A stretch of DNA of 64,000 nucleotides from Verrucomicrobiota bacterium. GTDB taxonomy: Bacteria > Verrucomicrobiota > Verrucomicrobiia > Chthoniobacterales > UBA10450. Made by a program: the position numbers and the translations under genes. The notes below the pieces were generated by a model, which was not told the origin of the DNA, made no database searches, and saw only the letters and a list, made by a program, of their open reading frames with translations. The stretch is from assembly GCA_003218375.1 (NCBI GenBank), contig QHNH01000011.1:62001-126000 (forward strand). The letters are read 5' to 3'. Shown piece after piece: positions 26,554 through 34,637 of this stretch (position 1 is the first letter of the stretch; each line of letters starts with the position of its first letter).

Positions 26554-26883
26554 CTAGCTTCTCCACATAAGGTAAGTGCAGGTCTGATAGTCTTCAGCGT
26601 TCCGCTGCTCGGCGTTCCCATCGTCTGGAGAAATAAACTCAGGCACAGCCAACACCAGCTTCTTCATTCGTTGCTCAGGCGTAAGAAACTGAATTTCGAA
26701 ATCGGCCGAAAATTCGATTTCACCAGCTTCACTCACCGCTTGTTTGGCTGCTTCCGTTGAGCTGAGGCATCGATCCCGAAACTTCCTATCCGAGCCCGCC
26801 CGTGTCAGCACAGACGTTAGGCGGTCGAGCCTCTCGTCATTGGTCATTCTATCCCAGTTTTTGATATTTGTTTCTTTCTTCAT
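26554..26883 (-). CDS. candidate RiPP precursor with nitrile-hydratase-like leader
   Basis: I take ATG 26883, one base after the kinase stop codon (TAACATG), which implies translational coupling. The 109-residue product has a helical leader with KFRDRCLSSTEAAKQAVSEA, then EIEFSADFEIQFLTPEQ and LVLAVPEF. This follows the nitrile-hydratase alpha-like (NHLP) leader pattern of F-R-x-L, a Pro/Ala-type helix, a strand and a terminal LVLP-like end. After residue 83 a 26-residue tail remains with Ser85, Thr101, Cys102, Thr103 and Ser109 (end: YQTCTYLMWRS). With a dehydratase as convergent neighbour this tail is the likely core. No Gly-Gly cleavage site is seen. Confidence 0.65.
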   Translation of the reverse strand: MKKETNIKNWDRMTNDERLDRLTSVLTRAGSDRKFRDRCLSSTEAAKQAVSEAGEIEFSADFEIQFLTPEQRMKKLVLAVPEFISPDDGNAEQRNAEDYQTCTYLMWRS

Positions 26884-26884
26884 G

Positions 26885-29620
26885 TTATCTCGCTTTCGCT
26901 TTTGTTCGCATCTCCGCGACCTTCGCGGATAACCCGTCAATAAGAGTGTCTAGTTCTGGGTTGGAGCGGAGAGAGTCGAACCGGGGATCCTTCAGGAGGG
27001 AGCGATAATCCAGCCAGCCTAAAACAACGGCCTGATGGAGATGTTGCAAAGCAGCCTCCGGCAAATTGAGCGAGGCTTCCGTCGCCGCAAGGCGATAGGC
27101 CGTCTGAGAATTGCCTGGCTGACGATTGAAAGCAGCCAGCTCCCTCTCAAGAGACTGCTGCAAAAGGGTTGTGGCAGCGTCATAAGAGCCGAGCGCCTGT
27201 TTAATCCGGCCAAGGGCGGACTGATAAGTAATTGCTCCATAGAAGGAGCCGCCGCCGTAGGGGTCGCCCTTGGCAAGCTTGGCGTAGAGTTCCTCGGCGG
27301 CGGCGTAGTTTCGGGCGAACAATTCAATTTGCGCGGCCACCTGCGCCATCTCTCCCAGCTCGTTCAGATTGCGAGCACGCGTGCGACAGATTTCGCGAGC
27401 TGCTTCAAATTCGCCGCGGAGGAGATGGATATGACACTTTCCGACAGCTCCCTGGGAAGAACCGAAAGGCGTTTCGAGGGCGCGATCGTAGGCGCGCAAA
27501 GCTTGTTCGTCGTCGGCCAGGTTGGCCCAGCTATCTCCGGTCAAAGGCTCCACCGCGCCAGGAGTGGCTTGGAGCTTTGAAGCGACCTCATACCACTGGA
27601 GAGCGCGGTCTGGCGAGCCCAGGACATCGAGGGTCATTCCGACAAAGGGCGCAACCCTCTCTTCGACACCCCCTATTTCGATGGTTCGCATCTGCTCTTC
27701 CAGCGCGTCGTAGAACTTGCCTTCTTGATAATAAACCCCCGCCAGCGCCCGATGCGCATCCACCGAGTTTGGGTTGAGCGAAAGCGCCTTGAGTGCCTCG
27801 GATTTTCCCAACTCCAAGTACTTTGGATCTGCAACGAAATGAGTCCGGCTGGTAGCAGCAAAGGCGAGATAGGAATGGGCCAGAGAGGAATCAGGCGCTG
27901 CATTCACCGCCCTTTGGAATAAAGTGATTGCTTGATCGAGATCGGTAAGAGTGTAGCTCAGCATCCAGCCCCGTCCGGATTTCATGGCTTCGGAAGCCTC
28001 CTCATTCCGAAGCCCGGGATCTGTCCTCGAGTTCAGCACCTCGGACCAGTCATCGGCGCCCAGGATCTTGTGAATGTCACTTACCCAGTCCTTCGATTTG
28101 CGGAAGGACTGAGGCGTCGCTTCATCGAGGTCGAGGACGGTGGTAAAGAGAATCTGAGCGCCGGCTGGATCTAACAAGCGTAGCGAGAGCCGGCGCTTGC
28201 CCTGGACGTTCCGCACCGTGCCGGTCAGCACCGTTCGCCCTTTCGCCTCTTGGGCAGCTCTTCGAATATCTTCCACTTTGCTCCAGCCAGGGACCGTGCC
28301 GGTGGCGATGCTTGCGAAACCTAGTTTCTCGAATTGCTGGCGGATCAAATTCGCCACTTCTCCAGTCGCCACCGGATCGCCGCTGACAGCGTCCAAATCG
28401 AAAAGGGGTAGGACAACGACTGACCGCGCCGCCAGAATGCGTTCCCTCATGGTCGATTGGATTTTCTGGGCGCGGATTTGCCAGAACAGCGAGCCTGCAC
28501 CCAGCAGAGCCAACGCCGCCAGCGAAGCCGCCAGTTTGCGATTGCGGCGGATCCAACGACGCGCTCGCAACGATAGGCCGGGAGCCGAGGCAATGATCGG
28601 CAAATCATCGAGCCAGTTCTGCAAATCGTCGGCCAGCTCGGCGGCGCTTTGATAACGATCCGGCGGTTCTCGCTCCAGACAGCGAGCGCAAATGATTTCC
28701 AGGTCGCGATCTGCTTTTGGCGTCAGGCTGCGCAGTTTGGGCGCCGGCTGTTCCGCCGATTGCTTCATGACGGCGAAGGCATTGTCCCCGACGAACGGTA
28801 GCCGGCCCGCGAACAACTCGAAGAGGATCGCGCCGAGACTGTAGACGTCCGCCGCTGGCGTCAGGTTCGCGGCGGGGCCATCCGCCTGTTCGGGCGCGAT
28901 GTAACCCGGCGTGCCGAAACTGGACAGCGACCGGGTGAGATAACCGGAGACGGCTTCGCATCTGGCCAGGCCGAAGTCGCTCACGAGAGGTTCACCGTGG
29001 CCGTCCAAAAGAATGTTTCCAGGTTTCAAGTCGCGGTGGAGGACGCCTTTTTCGTGCGCGTAATGGACAGCGCGCGCCACCTTCACCATCAGGACAGCGC
29101 TCTGGCGGGGTTGCTGGAGAACAGGGCCGCGGGCCTTCAGGAGACTGCCGGCGGGGGCGTACTTCATCGTGTAGTAAGGAAAGCCGTCCGCCGTCTCGCC
29201 TACCTGATAAATCGGCACGATATTCGGATGCTCGAGGCGCGCCGCCGTTTCGGCTTCACGACGGAATCGCGCGACGACGTGATCGGAATCGTCCTGGTAG
29301 GCCAGCACGCATTTAAGCGCCACCACCCGGCCGGAGTGCGGTTCCCGCGCCTGGTAAACTACCCCCATGCCGCCGCGCGCTATTTCATCGAGAATTTCGT
29401 GGTCCGCGATCCGCCAGTCGCCATCACCGGATTTCACACCCGCGAGCACCTCCTTGAAGGCTTCCTTTCCCGATGGTGTCTTATCTTCTTCGAGCGCGCC
29501 GCGCAGCAAGCAATTCAAGCAAAGGCCGTTCGTGAGCCGCGAAACCGAATGGCATTTGCCGCAGACCTCCGGTTCTCCGAGAATCGTGAACGTGGAATCG
29601 TTCTGGGGTTCGAGTCTCAT
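26885..29620 (-). CDS. Ser/Thr protein kinase with zinc ribbon, TolB-like and TPR regions
   Basis: The product is 911 aa. Order of parts: N-terminal zinc ribbon (Cys20, 23, 34, 37); PknB-type kinase domain about 75-345 with glycine loop EIARGGMGVVYQA, Lys103, HRDLKPGN (Asp197) and DFG (215-217); one membrane helix near 365-385; a TolB/FlgO-like domain (VVVLPLFDLD onward); and a long TPR array at the C-terminus. All catalytic residues are present, so it should be active. It lies between an ECF sigma factor (6-nt gap) and the candidate precursor gene (1-nt gap), a tight operon. It may sense an external signal and control the sigma factor, which is inference. Confidence 0.9.
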   Translation of the reverse strand: MRLEPQNDSTFTILGEPEVCGKCHSVSRLTNGLCLNCLLRGALEEDKTPSGKEAFKEVLAGVKSGDGDWRIADHEILDEIARGGMGVVYQAREPHSGRVVALKCVLAYQDDSDHVVARFRREAETAARLEHPNIVPIYQVGETADGFPYYTMKYAPAGSLLKARGPVLQQPRQSAVLMVKVARAVHYAHEKGVLHRDLKPGNILLDGHGEPLVSDFGLARCEAVSGYLTRSLSSFGTPGYIAPEQADGPAANLTPAADVYSLGAILFELFAGRLPFVGDNAFAVMKQSAEQPAPKLRSLTPKADRDLEIICARCLEREPPDRYQSAAELADDLQNWLDDLPIIASAPGLSLRARRWIRRNRKLAASLAALALLGAGSLFWQIRAQKIQSTMRERILAARSVVVLPLFDLDAVSGDPVATGEVANLIRQQFEKLGFASIATGTVPGWSKVEDIRRAAQEAKGRTVLTGTVRNVQGKRRLSLRLLDPAGAQILFTTVLDLDEATPQSFRKSKDWVSDIHKILGADDWSEVLNSRTDPGLRNEEASEAMKSGRGWMLSYTLTDLDQAITLFQRAVNAAPDSSLAHSYLAFAATSRTHFVADPKYLELGKSEALKALSLNPNSVDAHRALAGVYYQEGKFYDALEEQMRTIEIGGVEERVAPFVGMTLDVLGSPDRALQWYEVASKLQATPGAVEPLTGDSWANLADDEQALRAYDRALETPFGSSQGAVGKCHIHLLRGEFEAAREICRTRARNLNELGEMAQVAAQIELFARNYAAAEELYAKLAKGDPYGGGSFYGAITYQSALGRIKQALGSYDAATTLLQQSLERELAAFNRQPGNSQTAYRLAATEASLNLPEAALQHLHQAVVLGWLDYRSLLKDPRFDSLRSNPELDTLIDGLSAKVAEMRTKAKAR

Positions 29621-29626
29621 GAGCGA

Positions 29627-30397
29627 TCAGTGCGGCTCGGCGCTCAAGGTCGCGCAGAGATACCGGATCTCCTCGTCTATGTTTGCCTCCGATTCGACGG
29701 TCTTCGCAATTTCCTCGCGCAAGAGAGAGCGATAGCGCGTCCGGAAATGATGCAGCAGACTTTTGACCGATAACTCCGGCACGCCCAGCGCGCGCGAAAG
29801 CCCCTCGTAACAGATCTCCGATCGTTCCGATGTGAGATAGGGGTGCAAGACTTCGTAGACGCGGCGACGGCCTTTGCTTTCGCATTCCAGGCGCAGCCTG
29901 CGCAACGCCTCCTCGGCAATCGCCGCTGCCCAGCCGGCATCGAACAATGCTTCCGGCGGCGCGGATTCCATCGCCATCGTCGAGAGAATTAATTGAGCGC
30001 GCGCCTGCGCCATCCAACTATCCAGGGAAACAAATTGTAACCCGCCGCCGCGCTTGTACCGGCGCTGTCTGGCGGCGGCGTCGATCAAAAAATGGGTCAG
30101 TGATTTCAGCAGAAGCGACCGGAAGCGGCCCCGGTTCGGATCGGCCGATTGAAGAAAATCTCCTTCCATGATCATGACGAAAAAATCCTGCGTCAGATCC
30201 TGGGCGTCCGGGGCGGAATAGCCGCGGCGATAGATAAAGGTGAAGATGGGACGCCAATAAATCTGGCAAAGCTGGGCGAGGCCGGGATCGATTTTGCTCG
30301 GCGCACGGGAAGCGTAACGCGGGCGAATCAAGCTCCAACGCGTCGTGACGAAATGAGTTAGGGCTCCCGGACTTTCGACAGCGCTCGCAGCTCTCAC
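29627..30397 (-). CDS. ECF-type sigma-70 family RNA polymerase sigma factor
   Basis: The product is 256 aa, longer than most ECF sigmas. Region 2 is visible in LAQLCQIYWRPIFTFIYRRG and SAPDAQDLTQDFFVMIMEGD, followed by NRGRFRSLLLKSLTHFLID. Region 4 is the C-terminal SRALGVPELSVKSLLHHFRTRYR helix-turn-helix. The order sigma then Ser/Thr kinase with TPRs is common in Planctomycetota and Verrucomicrobiota, where the kinase appears to regulate the sigma. A 6-nt gap to the kinase supports co-transcription. No anti-sigma factor is visible. Confidence 0.88.
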   Translation of the reverse strand: MRAASAVESPGALTHFVTTRWSLIRPRYASRAPSKIDPGLAQLCQIYWRPIFTFIYRRGYSAPDAQDLTQDFFVMIMEGDFLQSADPNRGRFRSLLLKSLTHFLIDAAARQRRYKRGGGLQFVSLDSWMAQARAQLILSTMAMESAPPEALFDAGWAAAIAEEALRRLRLECESKGRRRVYEVLHPYLTSERSEICYEGLSRALGVPELSVKSLLHHFRTRYRSLLREEIAKTVESEANIDEEIRYLCATLSAEPH

Positions 30398-30457
30398 GCA
30401 TTGAGCGTGATTGGTTCGCTGGGCTCACTCAAGAACAAAATGGGAAAACTTCCGGCG

Positions 30458-30943
30458 CTAGTCCCTTTCGAAGACCCCGCGCGCGATTTCCAGGCGCCGC
30501 GCCTCGACGCGTTCGCACTGCGCGATCGCGCGTTTCTCTAATCCTGAGTAATCGAGCCTCCCGAGTTCCGGAACGGTTCGCGAAGCTGCCTGCAGCGCGC
30601 GCCAGAGCGACCGCTTCCCGGTGATGCCCAGGACGAGCGCTTCCAGGGCGAGGAAGATGCCGATTTCTTCCTTCGAGCCTTCTCCCATCTCGATCTTCGA
30701 CCGCGAGAATTTTTCGGCCACCCACGCGCCCGCCTTTCGGACCGTGCTTTCACTCACGCCCAGCTTTGCCATCAATTCTTTCAGCTGCCCTTGATCCTCC
30801 TCAATATCCCGCCGTAAATCTCGAAAGAATCGTTCGAGTGGTTTTCCCTGGCACGCTTCGATCATCCGATCGAGCAGTTCGAGCGCGCCCACCGAACCGG
30901 CCAGATGATCGTTCAAATAATCGCGCAGGTCTTCCATCTTCAT
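30458..30943 (-). CDS. helical protein of unknown function, ferritin-like in appearance
   Basis: I take ATG 30943 (MKMEDLRDYLNDHLAGSVGA); the longer frame upstream runs antisense over DUF2182 and is not credible. The 161-residue product is nearly all alpha-helical. Its first 90 residues (ALELLDRMIEACQGKPLERF, DLRRDIEEDQGQLKELM) resemble a four-helix bundle. The remaining part is a hydrophobic helix pair near IGIFLALEALVLG. Acidic and His residues that would bind iron are sparse, so a true ferritin role is doubtful. It is the last gene of a same-strand run with DUF2182 and DUF1326. Confidence 0.65.
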   Translation of the reverse strand: MKMEDLRDYLNDHLAGSVGALELLDRMIEACQGKPLERFFRDLRRDIEEDQGQLKELMAKLGVSESTVRKAGAWVAEKFSRSKIEMGEGSKEEIGIFLALEALVLGITGKRSLWRALQAASRTVPELGRLDYSGLEKRAIAQCERVEARRLEIARGVFERD

Positions 30944-30978
30944 CCCCGCCGCCCATTCAACCGCCCGCTGGGCGCAAG

Positions 30979-31773
30979 TCAAACCCAACTGCGGCCGAGA
31001 ACAAACAACCCCCAGCCCATGAGCGCTGCGCCGGTCGCCCGATTCAATCGCAGGTGGGCCGGCAATACTTTTTCCAGGCAAACCACCAGAGTTAGGACAG
31101 CGACCCAGACCATGTTCATGACGCCGGCCACGAAGAGAAGAGCCATGAGCGCCCAACAACAGCCAGTGCAGAATGCTCCGTGCTCCAATCCCATCCGAAA
31201 TGCGCCGCGGCGTCCTTCTCGCCAGCACGTGAGAATGAATTGCAACGGGTCGCGGCACCGGGCCAGGCAGCGGCGCTTAAGCGGAGTGAATTGGAAAAGG
31301 CCCGCGCCGAAGAGAACGATGCCAGCGAAGATTGCGCTGGTGGATGCCATTTCGGCCGAGAGCAACGAGGACCGATGCAGTAACCATTGTCCCGCCGCGG
31401 CGATCGCGCTGAAGGCGCACCAAATCACGATGTATCCCAGGACAAAGATCGTCGTCGAAACATAGGGTCGCGCCTGCCGTTGACGGTTCCGCGAGACGGC
31501 GGCGAACGTCAGCACCATGGGCAGCGCACCTGGCAGCATCATGGCCACCATCATCACAGACCACATCAAAAACAGAGGCAACAGGGTCGCTGCCGGCCAT
31601 GGGGAATTGTCCGGGCCGGTCATCTTCATTCGCATGCATTCGCAAACGCCGCTCAGGTTCATCCGATGGGCTTCGTAAAAAAGATAGACCCAGGCGATCA
31701 AGGCCACGCCCACCAAACCACTGCCGAGGATGAGGTGATCCCGCCGGGTCGCCGCCGCTGCAAAGCCGCTCAT
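30979..31773 (-). CDS. DUF2182 predicted metal-binding integral membrane protein
   Basis: The product is 264 aa with about six membrane helices. The DUF2182 signatures are present: FLMWSVMMVAMMLPGALP, a CLARCRDPLQFIL loop, GLEHGAFCTGCCWALMAL with its Cys pair, and CLEKVLPAH near the end. The family was predicted to bind metal because of the Met- and Cys-rich helices. It is preceded by DUF1326, 6 nt away, and this DUF1326-DUF2182 pair is a conserved gene neighbourhood. Their joint function is unknown. Confidence 0.9.
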   Translation of the reverse strand: MSGFAAAATRRDHLILGSGLVGVALIAWVYLFYEAHRMNLSGVCECMRMKMTGPDNSPWPAATLLPLFLMWSVMMVAMMLPGALPMVLTFAAVSRNRQRQARPYVSTTIFVLGYIVIWCAFSAIAAAGQWLLHRSSLLSAEMASTSAIFAGIVLFGAGLFQFTPLKRRCLARCRDPLQFILTCWREGRRGAFRMGLEHGAFCTGCCWALMALLFVAGVMNMVWVAVLTLVVCLEKVLPAHLRLNRATGAALMGWGLFVLGRSWV

Positions 31774-31779
31774 GCGACG

Positions 31780-32385
31780 TCAATTCCCGTAATGAATCTG
31801 CGCGACGAATCCAGCCTTGTTCGGATAGCTGAAGCTCATCTTGTCGACCGCAACCGAACCTTCGCGGGCCGACGCGCACTCAGCCGATTTGAATATGAAA
31901 CCGGTGCCATGCGTGACGGTTACCTCTTCCTTCTCTCCCGTGACTGCATTCTTGATCGGCTCGAGCGCAATCCGGAAGTTGTCGCCCAGACGCGCGGTGC
32001 TCTCGAGGCCATCGATCTTGACATCGAAGGGAACGAACTGCGGCTCCAGCAAAGTCGTGAAAGTGGTAGCCAGAATTTCGAAGGGAAGTCCGCCGGCCTG
32101 CCCGGAGCCGATGGCCAGCAAGGCTTCTCTTTGGGCCGGAGATGCTTTCTCATCGACGAAGAGACAAACGGTGCCGTTGCCTTCATGGATCGCCTTGGGC
32201 CAGGTGGCAGCAAAGGCAAGACCAAGACCATCGAGCGATAGATCATCGTATTTTCCGCGTTGGATTTTCCAAACTCCAATCCCATGACAGAAGCCGGGCG
32301 TGGGCGGCGCGGCAAATTCGCAGGGACATCCATAGTCGCAGTTGCATGCCTGCAGATAGTCGGCATCGAAAGACCATTTTTTCAT
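31780..32385 (-). CDS. DUF1326 domain protein
   Basis: The product is 201 aa with a strong ribosome-binding site (AGGAGGATTAGCG before the ATG). The N-terminal DYLQACNCDYGCPCEFAAPP with its Cys cluster and PGFCHGIGVWKI is the DUF1326 hallmark. The rest is a beta-rich domain with TGFIFKSAECASAREG near the C-terminus. The Cys cluster suggests metal binding. It is the first gene of the pair with DUF2182. Confidence 0.9.
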   Translation of the reverse strand: MKKWSFDADYLQACNCDYGCPCEFAAPPTPGFCHGIGVWKIQRGKYDDLSLDGLGLAFAATWPKAIHEGNGTVCLFVDEKASPAQREALLAIGSGQAGGLPFEILATTFTTLLEPQFVPFDVKIDGLESTARLGDNFRIALEPIKNAVTGEKEEVTVTHGTGFIFKSAECASAREGSVAVDKMSFSYPNKAGFVAQIHYGN

Positions 32386-32568
32386 CGCTAATCCTCCTTA
32401 CTTGCTCATGAGTCGACGGGTTACAAAATAGGCTGAGACGATTTCTAGCGGAACAGGGGCCCTGAGTCAATCCTGAGCGAACTCGCCTGTTCGCGAACGC
32501 TTTCGGAGTTCTCTGAATCGCCCGGTTAGGCATCTTCTGGTTAAACGCTCAGTGTCGCGTGTCACGCG

Positions 32569-33123
32569 CTAACGCGGCTCTTTCTGGACCGGGAATACGC
32601 CAGCAAAAATGTCAAATGGATCAATGAACGACGGTGCAGGACGCGCACGCGGCGGAGGCGCAGTCTGAGGGCGGAACTGATCCGGGGTAGCGATTCCCGC
32701 TGCTAGAAGTGATAGCTGAGAGATCATATCGCCCTCTGAGGGGCGCTCTTTAAGCCACTCCGAGTCAAAGAACAACGCGGTTTTCGGGGAACCAGTTGCC
32801 ATCCGTTCGATGCGCTGGTCAGTCCGCATGCTGCCTGGCGGCAAAAACGTCGAGATCGCCACACGTGCGAGGAACAGCGAGTGAATCGAGGATGGAGCGC
32901 TCGTACGGTAGTAGTCTTCCTGAAACGGAAACCAAGGAAGCAAGTCGTCTTTGAGCCATCGAACACGTGCACTTTTGAATCGCTTGAGGCCGAAGAAGAA
33001 CTCCAGATCGACGCGGTCTAAGACGATGCAATCTAGGCCACGAAGCCACGCTTGAACGGCGAGATAGTGTCCGATGATGTGGTGCTGCTTGGCGCAAGCA
33101 TTTCGGTGGAATTTATCGCTCAT
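32569..33123 (-). CDS. hypothetical protein, 184 aa
   Basis: The frame starts MSDKFHRNACAKQHHIIGHY and is soluble. It has no recognised domain; a Trp-rich stretch RWLKDDLLPWFPFQEDYYRT and a Pro-rich tail (QFRPQTAPPPRARPAP) are the only features. It is the last member of a same-strand block of unrelated genes with lower GC than its surroundings. The coding case rests on the unbroken frame and its position in the block. Function unknown. Confidence 0.55.
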   Translation of the reverse strand: MSDKFHRNACAKQHHIIGHYLAVQAWLRGLDCIVLDRVDLEFFFGLKRFKSARVRWLKDDLLPWFPFQEDYYRTSAPSSIHSLFLARVAISTFLPPGSMRTDQRIERMATGSPKTALFFDSEWLKERPSEGDMISQLSLLAAGIATPDQFRPQTAPPPRARPAPSFIDPFDIFAGVFPVQKEPR

Positions 33124-33153
33124 GCGAGGGATGTCGTTCGCTCCATCGCATCG

Positions 33154-33546
33154 TTAGGCCGGCTTTAGAATGACCCATAGAGACGTCAGAACCCCAGCGA
33201 ACCAGGCAGCACACCAGAAGTAAATGCGACGGATAATAAACTTAAACTCGGTCGCGTAGAGTGTGTGAAGGTCTGTGTCGCCGCTAAGAAGTCTGTTGCG
33301 CGGCAGCACCAGGTTGAGTCCGAGGAAAAGTGCAATCGTGAAGAACGCGTAAGGAGACAATGTGCGAGCAGTGGGCTGAAAAGCGGAATCGAGCTTCTGC
33401 AAGGATGCGAGTATGGCGATACTGCCCGAGGCTGCAGTAAAGAAAAACTTGCCCATATCGTAGCCGGTTTTGGTCATCTCGGCGATATCGGTCTTGATCC
33501 ACTCGCGCAGGGCGTCGGCTGTATCCTCTCCTCTAAGATTCATCAT
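33154..33546 (-). CDS. small hypothetical membrane protein
   Basis: The product is 130 aa (or 129 from the second ATG). The sequence has a soluble head (DTADALREWIKTDIAEMTKT) and three hydrophobic segments (about residues 32-48, 67-85 and 107-127). The start overlaps the end of the small zinc-ribbon gene by 14 nt, so both are read from one mRNA. No family recognised. Confidence 0.6.
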   Translation of the reverse strand: MMNLRGEDTADALREWIKTDIAEMTKTGYDMGKFFFTAASGSIAILASLQKLDSAFQPTARTLSPYAFFTIALFLGLNLVLPRNRLLSGDTDLHTLYATEFKFIIRRIYFWCAAWFAGVLTSLWVILKPA

Positions 33547-33709
33547 CGACGTTGTCGTCAGTGGAGCATTCCCATTTGTAATAGGCTTTCTGGCACTGTG
33601 GGCATTCGCGCGGCTTCTCGGCCAGGGTGAAGGTCATCAAACGGCTGTCGGAGTCTTCTACATACAGGATTACGGCAGCGTGAACCGGACAGTGATAACG
33701 AGTTTTCAT
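33533..33709 (-). CDS. small zinc-ribbon-like protein, 58 aa
   Basis: A 59-codon frame runs from ATG 33709 to TAG 33533. The peptide begins MKTRYHCPVHAAVILYVED and later has PRECPQCQKAYYKWEC. It thus contains CPxH and CPQC plus a final Cys, a zinc-ribbon pattern. It overlaps the next gene by 14 nt, which supports translation. The gene was recognised by reading the gap between the membrane-protein and hydrolase genes. Function unknown. Confidence 0.6.
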   Translation of the reverse strand: MKTRYHCPVHAAVILYVEDSDSRLMTFTLAEKPRECPQCQKAYYKWECSTDDNVDDES

Positions 33710-33737
33710 AGCGTGACTATTTGAGGTCTAACGAGAA

Positions 33738-33759
33738 TTAGACGAAAATTTTCGTCTAA
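33738..33759. repeat. perfect 22-nt palindrome with an adjacent third half-site
   Basis: The 22-nt sequence TTAGACGAAAA / TTTTCGTCTAA is its own reverse complement. A further GTCTAA at 33726-33731 pairs with the left half (TTAGAC 33738-33743) to give a second, alternative hairpin. It covers the stop codon of the alpha/beta hydrolase gene and the gap before the zinc-ribbon gene. Confidence 0.85.
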
Positions 33760-34637
33760 CGGCTAGGTATGCTGTTTTCAGGCGGAAGGGAGTTGGCCGT
33801 GATTTGGTTGGATGCTCTCGGTAACGGAATAGAGGCGCCCAGAAATTGCGCGACGTATTGAGCCGAACGGTCGTCCACTCCGGTACGAGTTTGCAACCCA
33901 GGAAAATAATTTCCATGATCATATGGCTGCAAATCAAACCGGTCGTTCCAGATTGCGACGGGGTTACCAAACCTTCCGACTGCCTGAGGAAAGAAGCCTG
34001 CACCGGCGGCAGTTTCGCCGGGCGGAAAAGCCCAATGGAGCACCTTATCAGCCTCCGAAAACAAGGCTCTTGTGCGGAGACTCCGGGCCGCGGAGTTAAG
34101 TCGTCCCTTGTTCTGAACGTCTCCAACAACAACAGCCGCGGCCATCAGGCAGTAGCCTTCCATCCTTCCCCAGGCTTGGTTCGGCTGGGCTGGAAGATCC
34201 GTCATCATTTCCAGCGAGACCCGATTGCCGAGAGAATGGGCGACCAGCATGATCTGCATCGGCACGCCGTTTGGACCACGCAACGATACTAGAAACTCCG
34301 CGAGTCGTGCGGCTGAGTCCCTCGCCGCTTGCATCTTTGCTGGATAGAAAAGGCCCGCGATAAATTTTATGTTCACGTCGCCTGGCCAAAGAAAACCGAT
34401 TACCTCACCAAGCACCGACAGTTCCGACACCTTATGAGTTTGCAGCAGTTGGCTGAAGGCGTTGTAACTCGCCTCGCCATTAGGCTGATTCACGTTGTAA
34501 CCGTGGATCAGAACCACCAGTCGATTGGATCGTGGCGAAAAATCTTCGGGAGCGATCTTATTGCTGACTGTGCCCCCGGCCGGGGCGGTCCGCGCAGAAA
34601 TGAAACGCACGATTCTTGGCGCTATCCTTTCTGCCAC
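33756..34637 (-). CDS. alpha/beta hydrolase of the DUF900 type
   Basis: The product is 293 aa. The first strand region reads RLVVLIHGYNVNQPNGEA (oxyanion HG motif). The nucleophile elbow is LVAHSLGNRVSLEMM with Ser in AHSLG, typical of DUF900-type hydrolases. The FLWPGDVNIKF segment fits too. A C-terminal His is expected in YDHGNYFPG. It overlaps the upstream membrane-protein gene by 16 nt. The substrate is unknown. Confidence 0.8.
   Translation of the reverse strand: MAERIAPRIVRFISARTAPAGGTVSNKIAPEDFSPRSNRLVVLIHGYNVNQPNGEASYNAFSQLLQTHKVSELSVLGEVIGFLWPGDVNIKFIAGLFYPAKMQAARDSAARLAEFLVSLRGPNGVPMQIMLVAHSLGNRVSLEMMTDLPAQPNQAWGRMEGYCLMAAAVVVGDVQNKGRLNSAARSLRTRALFSEADKVLHWAFPPGETAAGAGFFPQAVGRFGNPVAIWNDRFDLQPYDHGNYFPGLQTRTGVDDRSAQYVAQFLGASIPLPRASNQITANSLPPENSIPSR

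Noticed and set aside
28997-29773. 258-codon plus-strand frame over the kinase N-terminus
   Set aside because: Antisense to the catalytic kinase motifs; composition is shadow-like.
31387-32241. 284-codon plus-strand frame over DUF2182/DUF1326
   Set aside because: Overlaps two well-supported genes on the other strand and shows no domain.
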